NCBI GenBank assembly: GCA_903893935.1
Contig: CAITOD010000063.1
Coordinates: 1 to 5,710, forward strand
Source: an uncultured Sphingomonadales bacterium
GTDB lineage: Bacteria; Pseudomonadota; Alphaproteobacteria; Sphingomonadales; Sphingomonadaceae
Length of the DNA stretch: 5,710 nt
Direction of reading: 5' to 3'
Shown here: positions 1 to 5,211 of the stretch, in pieces
Layout of the letters: each line of letters begins with the position of its first letter
Position numbering within the stretch: position 1 is the stretch's first letter
Notes under the pieces: generated by a model
What the model was told of the DNA's origin: nothing
Database searches by the model: none
What the model saw: only the letters and a program-made list of their open reading frames with translations
Position numbers and translations under genes: made by a program

Positions 1-652
1 CGTCGATCAGGATGCACATGCGCCCTTTGACTTCGCCGATGATGTTCATCACTTCGGACTGGCCGGGACGGTCGCGGCGCTTGTCGACGATCGCCAGCGG
101 CGCGTTGTCGAGCCGTTTGGCCAGCGCCCGCGCGCGCACCACGCCGCCGACGTCGGGCGACACGACCATCAGCCCGTCGCCGCCATAGCGCGTCTGGATA
201 TCGGCCGACATCACCGGTGCGGCAAACAGGTTGTCGGTCGGAATGTCGAAAAAGCCCTGGATCTGCCCGGCGTGAAGATCGACCGCGAGCACGCGGTCGG
301 CACCCGCCGTGGTGATCAGATTGGCGACCAGCTTGGCCGAAATCGGCGTGCGCGGCCCCGGTTTGCGATCCTGCCGGGCATAGCCGAAATAGGGCACCAC
401 CGCGGTGATCCGCCGCGCCGAGGCGCGGCGCAGCGCGTCGATGCAGATCAGCAGTTCCATCAGGTTGTCGTTGGCGGGGTAGCTGGTCGACTGGACGATG
501 AACACGTCTTCGCCGCGCACGTTCTCGTGGATTTCGACAAACACTTCCTCGTCGGCAAAGCGCCGCACCGAGGCCTGGGTCAGAGGCAGTTCAAGATAGG
601 CCGCGATGGCCCGCGCCAGCGGCAGATTGCCATTGCCCGACATGATCTTCAT
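1..652 (-). CDS. prs: Ribose-phosphate pyrophosphokinase (PRPP synthetase), 3' end cut by window edge
   Basis: Makes PRPP from ribose 5-phosphate and ATP in the cytoplasm; PRPP feeds purine, pyrimidine, histidine, tryptophan and NAD synthesis. The minus-strand reading opens at ATG 652-650 and gives 217 residues (starting [20 protein letters not shown]) before the edge. Visible motifs: [20 protein letters not shown] (about 30-49), [11 protein letters not shown] (87-97), the PRPP-synthetase signature [11 protein letters not shown] (125-135) with the metal-binding His127, [18 protein letters not shown] (163-180), and the flexible catalytic loop [16 protein letters not shown] (191-206) with Lys191 and Arg193. 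The reading stops at MCILID, just before the expected PRPP-binding loop (DDxxDTGGT type), so roughly 95 residues are missing if it has the usual length of about 310. It is divergent from nadE. No good Shine-Dalgarno or promoter is obvious; the ATG at 643-641 (residue 4) is a possible alternative start. Identity is very secure. Confidence 0.97.
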   Translation of the reverse strand, partial: MKIMSGNGNLPLARAIAAYLELPLTQASVRRFADEEVFVEIHENVRGEDVFIVQSTSYPANDNLMELLICIDALRRASARRITAVVPYFGYARQDRKPGPRTPISAKLVANLITTAGADRVLAVDLHAGQIQGFFDIPTDNLFAAPVMSADIQTRYGGDGLMVVSPDVGGVVRARALAKRLDNAPLAIVDKRRDRPGQSEVMNIIGEVKGRMCILID

Positions 653-817
653 GGATTGCCCGCTTTCATCGCTAGGTTACCAGGGTCGTTTTCCGTCCTG
701 TTCCCGGACGTTACGGTCGCACCACACGAATCGTGAGGCCCCCCGCCTTCCCGGCGCCTTACCCCATGATGACAGCATTGCAACACACGCGCACCCAGGC
801 AACCGTGGACAGGCTCC

Positions 818-859
818 TGATACCGGGCCCCTGATACCGGACGCTTGATACCGGGCGCG
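818..859. repeat. Three-copy tandem repeat, 14-bp period, upstream of nadE
   Basis: The 9-mer TGATACCGG occurs at 818-826, 832-840 and 846-854, spaced exactly 14 bp. The full units are TGATACCGGGCCCC, TGATACCGGACGCT and TGATACCGGGCGCG; the last five bases vary. The array lies 22 bp before the nadE ATG, in the 229-bp divergent prs/nadE intergenic region. In the third copy the core is preceded by T, giving TTGATA (845-850), which resembles a -35 hexamer, but the bases 17 bp downstream (GTAGGA) are a poor -10, so no promoter is claimed. The repeat is directly visible; whether it is an operator array or a slippage product is unknown. Confidence 0.85.
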
Positions 860-881
860 TTTGCCGCGTAGGACGTGATCC

Positions 882-2549
882 ATGGCTGAACGACTGATCA
901 TCACGCTGGCGCAACTCAACCAGAATGTCGGCGATCTCGCCGCCAATGCCGCCGCGGTACGCCGGGTGCGCGCCGGCGCCATGGGCAGCGACCTGATCGT
1001 GTTCCCCGAAATGCATCTGATCGGCTATCCGCCCGAAGACCTGATCCAGAAGCCGGCGCTGATTGCGCGCGCGGCGCAGGAGCTGGAAAAGCTGGCCGCG
1101 CTGACCGCCGACAACGGCCCGGCGCTGCTGATCGGCAGCGTGTTCGTGCGCGATGGTGCGCTTTACAACGGTGTGGCGCTGCTCGAAGGCGGGCGGGTCG
1201 CGGCGGTGCGCTTCAAATACGAATTGCCCAATTACGGCACGTTCGACGAAAAGCGCTATTTCACCCCCGGGCCGCTGCCCGAACCGGTGCTGTTCAAAGG
1301 CGCCATGCTTGGCCTGCCGATCTGCGAAGACATCTGGCATCCCGATGTCTGCCGCCACCTCGCGCAACTGGGCGCCGAGATTTTCATCTGCGTCAACGGC
1401 AGCCCCTACGAGATCGACAAGGACGTGCTGCGCATCGATGGCGTGGCCAAGCGCCGCGCGATCGATACCGGCATTCCGCTCGCCTATCTCAACCGCGTCG
1501 GCGGGCAGGACGAAGTGGTGTTCGACGGCGCAAGCTTTGTTGTCGGGCCCGAAGGCGCGCTGTGGATCCAGGCGCCCGATTGGGAAGAAGCGGTGATCCG
1601 CACCGAATGGAACCGGGTGCGGGTGGGCAACGGGCATCGCTGGCGCTGTTCACCGGGCGACGTGCACGACCTCGCCGAACATCCCGAAGACATTTATTGC
1701 GCGATGGTGCTGGCCTTGCGCGATTATGTCGACAAGAATCGCTTTCCAGGCGTCGTGCTGGGGCTGTCGGGCGGGATCGATTCGGCGATCACCGCGGCGA
1801 TTGCGGTCGACGCGCTGGGGCCCGACAAAGTGTGGTGCGTGATGCTGCCGAGCCAGTACACCAGCGCCGAAAGCCTCGAGGATGCGGCAGGCTGCGCCGG
1901 CCTGCTCGGCACCCGGCTCGATACGATCGCGATCAGCTTGGCGGTCGATGGGTTCGCCGCGATGCTGGCGCCGGTCTTTGCCGGGCGCGCGCCCGATACG
2001 ACCGAAGAAAACCTGCAATCGCGCATTCGCGGCACCACGCTGATGGCGCTGTCGAACAAGTTCGGGCCGATGCTGATCACCACCGGCAACAAGAGCGAGA
2101 TGAGCGTTGGCTATGCCACGATCTACGGCGACATGAACGGCGGCTACAACCCGCTCAAGGATGCTTATAAAACCACGGTTTTCGCGATTTCACGCTGGCG
2201 CAACACGCGCCGACCCAAGATCGGCAAAGGGCCCGAAGGCGCGGTGATGCCCGAACGCATCATCACCAAGCCGCCGAGCGCCGAATTGCGGCCCGACCAG
2301 AAGGATTCGGATTCGTTGCCCGATTATGCGGTGCTCGATGCCATTCTCGGCCACCTGATCGAACAGGAACGCAGCGTCGACCAGATCGTCGCCGAAGGCT
2401 TCGATCGCGCCACCGTCGAGCGCATCGAGCGGCTGGTCAACCTCGCCGAATACAAACGCCGCCAGGCCCCGCCCGGGGTGAAGCTCGGCATGCGCAATTT
2501 CGGACGCGACCGGCGCTACCCGATCACCAACGGCTTCCGCACCGCCTGA
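882..2549 (+). CDS. nadE: Glutamine-dependent NAD+ synthetase
   Basis: Catalyses the last step of NAD synthesis: deamido-NAD is adenylated with ATP and amidated with ammonia released from glutamine and passed internally to the synthetase site; cytoplasmic. The protein is 555 residues, normal for the two-domain form. The N-terminal nitrilase-type glutaminase (about 1-265) carries the expected triad: Glu43 in FPEMHLIGYP, Lys112 in FKYELPNYGTFDEKRYF and Cys148 in LPICEDIWHPDV. The C-terminal synthetase domain has the PP-loop SGGIDS (296-301), TEENLQSRIRG (374-384), TTGNKSEMSVGYATIYGDMN (400-419) and ITKPPSAELRPDQKDSDSLP (461-480). It ends in the conserved-looking KLGMRNFGRDRRYPITNGFR. The ATG at 882 is chosen because MAERLIITLAQLNQNVGDL matches the family N-terminus and AGGA (870-873) sits 8 bases upstream. 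Having its own glutaminase domain, it should not depend on free ammonia. All catalytic residues I can check are present. Confidence 0.97.
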   Translation: MAERLIITLAQLNQNVGDLAANAAAVRRVRAGAMGSDLIVFPEMHLIGYPPEDLIQKPALIARAAQELEKLAALTADNGPALLIGSVFVRDGALYNGVALLEGGRVAAVRFKYELPNYGTFDEKRYFTPGPLPEPVLFKGAMLGLPICEDIWHPDVCRHLAQLGAEIFICVNGSPYEIDKDVLRIDGVAKRRAIDTGIPLAYLNRVGGQDEVVFDGASFVVGPEGALWIQAPDWEEAVIRTEWNRVRVGNGHRWRCSPGDVHDLAEHPEDIYCAMVLALRDYVDKNRFPGVVLGLSGGIDSAITAAIAVDALGPDKVWCVMLPSQYTSAESLEDAAGCAGLLGTRLDTIAISLAVDGFAAMLAPVFAGRAPDTTEENLQSRIRGTTLMALSNKFGPMLITTGNKSEMSVGYATIYGDMNGGYNPLKDAYKTTVFAISRWRNTRRPKIGKGPEGAVMPERIITKPPSAELRPDQKDSDSLPDYAVLDAILGHLIEQERSVDQIVAEGFDRATVERIERLVNLAEYKRRQAPPGVKLGMRNFGRDRRYPITNGFRTA

Positions 2550-2578
2550 TCCGGCGTGGCGCGGGCGCCGCGCCGGAT
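2549..2578. terminator. GC-rich hairpin between convergent nadE and secreted-protein gene
   Basis: ATCCGGCG (2549-2556) pairs perfectly with CGCCGGAT (2571-2578). Pairing continues inward through one T-G wobble (2557/2570) and GGCG/CGCC (2558-2561/2566-2569), leaving the 4-base loop CGGG (2562-2565): a 13-pair stem. It begins on the last base of the nadE TGA and ends 19 bases from the stop codon of the opposite-strand gene, so it could serve both. There is no T-run on either strand, so it is not a textbook intrinsic terminator; U-poor hairpins at gene ends are common in GC-rich alphaproteobacteria. The structure is seen; the terminator role is inferred. Confidence 0.6.
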
Positions 2579-2597
2579 AGGGCCATCCCCGCGCGGA

Positions 2598-3080
2598 TCA
2601 GTGCGGCTTTACGGACGGGGTGACGATCGGCTTGGGAAATTCATAGGTGCCGACGGTGCACTGGGCCGAGCCTTTGCTGGGCGGTGTCGGGTCTTCGGGT
2701 GTCGACCAGGTGAGCACGCCGGTGGTGCGATTGATCTCGACCGGGCGCGGGGTTTCGAGGTTGCTGGTCCACTTGATGCTGGTGGCGGTGATCGTCGCCG
2801 GCCAGGTCCTGACTTGCGACGGATATTGCGCCTTGTGGAGCGCATCTTCGGCATTGCCGCCACCCTTGATACCATGCATGCCGCGCCGGTCCTGTAGCGA
2901 CATGACCGAACGCACTTTGCTGGTGGCAGTATCCGCCCAGATCATTTCCACATCGGTATAGCCGTCGAACGGCGTGTACGTGCAAACCAGATTGATCGTT
3001 TCTGCCGCAGCAGGCTGTGCCGCCAGCAATGCGGCCGCGCCTGCGATCGCAGGGGCAATCCGGTTCAAAAACTTGGTCAT
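2598..3080 (-). CDS. Small secreted protein of unknown function
   Basis: I do not recognise a named family. The ATG at 3080-3078 gives 160 residues starting MTKFLNRIAPAIAGAAALLA, a clear Sec signal peptide: Lys3/Arg7, then a hydrophobic Ala/Ile/Leu core, then AQPAAA before ETINL, so cleavage is likely after Ala26. The reading frame extends upstream to 3149, but this start is preferred because it puts the signal at the N-terminus and has a purine-rich GGAAGAGAG stretch 7-15 bases ahead. The mature part (about 134 residues) has no further membrane segment, two cysteines (Cys33 in LVCTYTP, Cys141 in AQCTVGTY) that could form a disulfide, alternating beta-like strands, and the motif VEINRTTGVLTW (114-125). 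This pattern resembles small periplasmic beta-rich proteins of unknown function in alphaproteobacteria; that likeness is from memory and weak. The tail is Pro/Lys-rich. It is convergent with nadE and divergent from gltX, so it is transcribed alone. Confidence 0.8.
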   Translation of the reverse strand: MTKFLNRIAPAIAGAAALLAAQPAAAETINLVCTYTPFDGYTDVEMIWADTATSKVRSVMSLQDRRGMHGIKGGGNAEDALHKAQYPSQVRTWPATITATSIKWTSNLETPRPVEINRTTGVLTWSTPEDPTPPSKGSAQCTVGTYEFPKPIVTPSVKPH

Positions 3081-3158
3081 CACGTGTCTCTCTTCCAGCC
3101 AGACTTTGCGGCGGCCTTTTCGTCGCGAAACATGACAGTTTTTCGACAAATCCTTGGA

Positions 3159-3186
3159 AATATATCCCTAAAATTTATCATGTTAA
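3159..3186 (-). promoter_or_regulatory. Putative sigma-70-like promoter for the secreted-protein gene
   Basis: On the minus strand TTAACA (3186-3181) and TATATT (3164-3159) are each one base off the sigma-70 consensus and separated by 16 bp. They lie in a markedly AT-rich island (about 3130-3190) inside otherwise GC-rich DNA. Transcription would begin near 3152, giving a leader of about 70 bases before the ATG at 3080. The same island also reads on the plus strand as TTGGAA (3154-3159), 16 bp, TATCAT (3176-3181), a weaker candidate facing gltX. Matches were found by eye, and AT-rich DNA produces such matches by chance. Confidence 0.4.
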
Positions 3187-3198
3187 AACCATGCACGC

Positions 3199-3213
3199 GG
3201 TCTGCATCAGACC
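3199..3213. repeat. Short perfect inverted repeat in the gltX upstream region
   Basis: GGTCTG (3199-3204) and CAGACC (3208-3213) are perfect reverse complements separated by CAT. It lies just beyond the AT-rich island, between the divergent secreted-protein and gltX genes, and could be a regulator site. Six-base arms are short enough to arise by chance. Confidence 0.4.
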
Positions 3214-3255
3214 AATGCCACATGGCTTCGCGCGAATCGCAACGAACGTGGCCGG

Positions 3256-3278
3256 TTGCGCACTTTGTGTCTGCGCAA
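3256..3278. repeat. Inverted repeat upstream of the putative gltX promoter
   Basis: TTGCGCA (3256-3262) and TGCGCAA (3272-3278) are perfect reverse complements separated by nine bases (CTTTGTGTC). Arm centres are 16 bp apart, about one and a half helical turns. The right arm ends 8 bp before the weak gltX -35 match. It could be an operator dyad or a hairpin in any longer transcript. The symmetry is certain; a function is not. Confidence 0.45.
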
Positions 3279-3286
3279 GCCCCGGA

Positions 3287-3315
3287 CTGGCGCGCGGCGG
3301 CGGACCCGCTATAGC
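3287..3315 (+). promoter_or_regulatory. Putative gltX promoter, positioned for a leaderless mRNA
   Basis: TATAGC (3310-3315), inside the palindrome GCTATAGC (3308-3315), resembles a -10 element. CTGGCG (3287-3292) is a weak -35 match 17 bp upstream. A -10 ending at 3315 would normally start RNA about seven bases on, at or next to the A of the gltX ATG (3322). No Shine-Dalgarno sequence is seen before that ATG, which fits leaderless translation, common in alphaproteobacteria. The -10 is flanked by a perfect 7-bp inverted repeat, GGCGGCG (3296-3302) and CGCCGCC (3315-3321). The call is inferred. Confidence 0.4.
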
Positions 3316-3321
3316 GCCGCC

Positions 3322-4650
3322 ATGACCGTGATAACGCGCTTTGCCCCTTCCCCCACCGGCCGGCTGCACGTCGGCAATATCCGCACCGCGCTGCACAACT
3401 GGTTGCTGGCGCGCCGCCACGGCGGAAGGTTCCTGCTGCGCATCGATGATACCGATGCCGCGCGCAGCCGCGAAGAACATGTCGCAGCGATCCGCGCCGA
3501 TCTGGCCTGGCTGGGCTTGCGCACCGATGGCGAAGAACGGCAGTCGGCGCGCTTTGCCATATACGAGACTGCGCTCGCGCAGCTGATTGCCAAAGGCCGC
3601 GTCTATCGCTGCTATGAAACGCAAGCCGAGCTCGATCTCAAGCGCAAGGTGCTGTTGTCGCGCGGGTTGCCACCGATCTACGATCGCGCCGCGCTCGCGC
3701 TGACCGAAGCCGATCACGCCGCGCGCGCGGCCGCGGGCGAGGCGCCGCACTGGCGCTTCCTGCTCGACCACCACAGCCCGATCGCGTGGCACGATGGCGT
3801 GCGCGGGCCGCAGCAGTTCGACCCGCGCCAGATGTCTGACCCGGTGGTGCGTCGCGCCGACGGCACCTGGCTCTACATGCTGCCAAGCGTGATCGACGAT
3901 GTCGCCATGGGCGTGACCGACGTGCTGCGCGGCGAAGACCACGTGTCGAACACCGCGACGCAAGTGCAGATGTTTACCGCGCTCGGCGCCGAAGTGCCGC
4001 GCTTTGCGCATGCAGCACTGCTGACCGGGGCCGAAGGCAAGCTGTCCAAGCGGCTTGGCGCGCTGGGTGTGGCCGATTTGCGCGAAGCCGGGATCGAACC
4101 CGCAGCGATCATCGCTTTGCTCGCGCGGCTGGGCACATCCGATCCGGTCGATCCCGCGCTCGATGCCGACCAGCTTGCCGCCGCGTTCGACCTGTCGCAT
4201 TTTGGCCGCGCGCCGGCACGCTTCGACGAAGCCGAACTGGCGCGGATCAGCGCCAGCGTGGTGCACCGGCTCGATTACGCGCAAGTTGCCGATCGCCTGC
4301 CGCAAGGCATGGACGCGCCGACCTGGCGCGCGATCCAGCCCAATCTCGAACGCGTCGCCGATGCCGAGGGCTGGTGGCAGGTGATCAATGGACCAATCGC
4401 TGCGCCCGAAGCCGATCCCGAAACCCGCGCGTTTCTGGCGAGCGCCGCGCAAGTCGCCGAAACCCTCGACTGGCACGACGATCCGTGGAGCGCGCTGACC
4501 GCCGCGCTCAAGGAGGCCAGCGGACGCAAAGGCAAAGCGCTGTTCCTGCCGCTGCGCCAGGCGCTGACCGGTATGGACCATGGACCGGACATGAAAGCGC
4601 TGCTGCCGCTGATCGGTCGCGACGAGGCGCTCGCCCGACTGCGCGCCTGA
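3322..4650 (+). CDS. gltX: Glutamate--tRNA ligase, short GltX2-like form
   Basis: Charges glutamate onto tRNA-Glu with ATP. In bacteria without glutaminyl-tRNA synthetase, a GluRS also mischarges tRNA-Gln for repair by GatCAB. The protein is 442 residues, somewhat shorter than the usual 460-500. It is a class I synthetase: RFAPSPTGRLHVGNIRTAL (6-24) contains the HIGH-type motif HVGN, followed by FLLRIDDTDAARSREEH (37-53), LRGEDHVSNT (202-211) and the KMSKS-type KLSKRLGA (240-247). The all-helical anticodon-binding region follows to the C-terminus, including ASGRKGKALFLPLRQALTG (399-417). The zinc site of E. coli-type GluRS (CxC...CxH) is mostly gone: YRCYET keeps Cys97 but has Glu99, and LPPIYDRAA (116-124) replaces the second half. 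This is typical of the second GluRS of alphaproteobacteria. The ATG at 3322 is chosen because MTVITRFAPSPTG is the family N-terminus; the reading frame upstream to 3256 encodes nothing family-like. Convergent with yqgE, with no gap. Confidence 0.95.
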   Translation: MTVITRFAPSPTGRLHVGNIRTALHNWLLARRHGGRFLLRIDDTDAARSREEHVAAIRADLAWLGLRTDGEERQSARFAIYETALAQLIAKGRVYRCYETQAELDLKRKVLLSRGLPPIYDRAALALTEADHAARAAAGEAPHWRFLLDHHSPIAWHDGVRGPQQFDPRQMSDPVVRRADGTWLYMLPSVIDDVAMGVTDVLRGEDHVSNTATQVQMFTALGAEVPRFAHAALLTGAEGKLSKRLGALGVADLREAGIEPAAIIALLARLGTSDPVDPALDADQLAAAFDLSHFGRAPARFDEAELARISASVVHRLDYAQVADRLPQGMDAPTWRAIQPNLERVADAEGWWQVINGPIAAPEADPETRAFLASAAQVAETLDWHDDPWSALTAALKEASGRKGKALFLPLRQALTGMDHGPDMKALLPLIGRDEALARLRA

Positions 4651-4660
4651 TCAGGCGCGC
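4641..4660. terminator. Perfect 20-bp palindrome joining the gltX and yqgE stop codons
   Basis: GCGCGCCTGATCAGGCGCGC reads identically on both strands. Its centre lies exactly between gltX TGA (4648-4650) and yqgE TGA (4653-4651 on the minus strand), so each gene ends with the same Arg-Ala-stop coding sequence. As RNA, either strand can fold as a 7-bp all-GC stem (GCGCGCC/GGCGCGC) with loop TGATCA. A T-run is absent on both sides. With no intergenic space, this is the only visible candidate for ending both transcripts; a terminator role is inferred. Confidence 0.5.
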
Positions 4661-5211
4661 CCGGTCGCGGCCACCAGATGCGCCGGATCGATCCCTTCGG
4701 CGCGCCAGGTCGCCTGCCAGCGCGCCTCGACCGGGGTGTCGAACAGGATCGCGGCCCGGCCCGTTGCGGCGAACCAGCCGTGCTGGCGCATTTCGCCTTC
4801 AAGTTGCCCTGCGCCCCAGCCGGCATAGCCCAGCGCGACCAGCCACTGCGCGGGCCCGCGCCCTTCGGCAATCGCGCGCAGCACTTCGAGCGAGGCCGAC
4901 AAGTTCCACTGCGACGAAACCTGCAGCGTGCCCGGCGCTTCCCAGCCCGCGCTGTGCAGCACAAAGCCGCGCTGCGGCTCGACCGGCCCGCCAAGGTGGA
5001 TCGGCGCATCGGGCGCCTGGCCGGGTTCGATGCCGATATCGCGCAGCAGTCCGTGCATGGTCACCCCGGACTGCACCGCGCCCACCCCGATGCCCAGCGC
5101 GCCATTGGCGTCGTGGACGCACATCGCGATCACTGCGTGGTCGAACCGCGGGTCGCCCATGCCGGGCATCGCCAGCAGCAGCGAACCGCCGAGATAGCGC
5201 GCTTCGGTCAT
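4651..5211 (-). CDS. yqgE: YqgE/AlgH family protein (UPF0301)
   Basis: A conserved bacterial family with no settled biochemical function; the Pseudomonas member AlgH was linked genetically to alginate regulation. The protein is 186 residues, the usual family length, with no signal peptide or membrane segment, so cytoplasmic. Family motifs in order: YLGGSLLLAMPGMGDPRFDH (6-25), VHDANGALGIGV (32-43), HLGGPVEPQRGFVLH (72-86) and ALGYAGWGAGQLEGEM (126-141), then FDTPVEARWQ (157-166). The ATG at 5211-5209 overlaps the glnD TGA (5210-5208) as ATGA, indicating translation coupled to glnD; no strong Shine-Dalgarno sequence is seen. At its 3' end it abuts gltX inside the shared palindrome. Family assignment is secure; a function should not be read from the AlgH name. 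Confidence 0.95.
   Translation of the reverse strand: MTEARYLGGSLLLAMPGMGDPRFDHAVIAMCVHDANGALGIGVGAVQSGVTMHGLLRDIGIEPGQAPDAPIHLGGPVEPQRGFVLHSAGWEAPGTLQVSSQWNLSASLEVLRAIAEGRGPAQWLVALGYAGWGAGQLEGEMRQHGWFAATGRAAILFDTPVEARWQATWRAEGIDPAHLVAATGRA

Noticed and set aside
694..710. Inverted repeat CGTCC-7-GGACG between prs and nadE as an operator or terminator
   Set aside because: Five-base arms are too short to stand out in GC-rich DNA, and a terminator makes no sense between divergent genes.
272..736. Plus-strand open frame over the prs start region
   Set aside because: It is antisense to prs, whose signature motifs are unmistakable on the minus strand; the translation is Arg/His/Gly-rich noise.
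653..881. tRNA, small RNA or clear promoters in the prs/nadE intergenic region
   Set aside because: No cloverleaf arms, CCA end or convincing -35/-10 pair was found on either strand; only the tandem repeat and the nadE ribosome-binding site stood out.
759..1637. Open frame of 292 codons antisense to the nadE 5' half
   Set aside because: Shadow of nadE; composition is biased (His, Arg, Gln, Asp) and no motif is recognisable.
3081..3149. N-terminal extension of the secreted protein (start at 3149)
   Set aside because: It would place 23 charged residues before a good signal peptide and run over the likely leader; ATG 3080 has a better upstream context.
3256..3321. N-terminal extension of gltX (start at 3256)
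   Set aside because: The extra 22 residues are Arg-rich and not family-like, and they overlap the dyads and putative promoter; ATG 3322 gives the standard N-terminus.
3178..4581. Open frame of 467 codons antisense to gltX
   Set aside because: It lies opposite a motif-verified gltX. Its translation is rich in Arg, Ala, Gly and His without domain pattern, typical of shadow frames in GC-rich genes.
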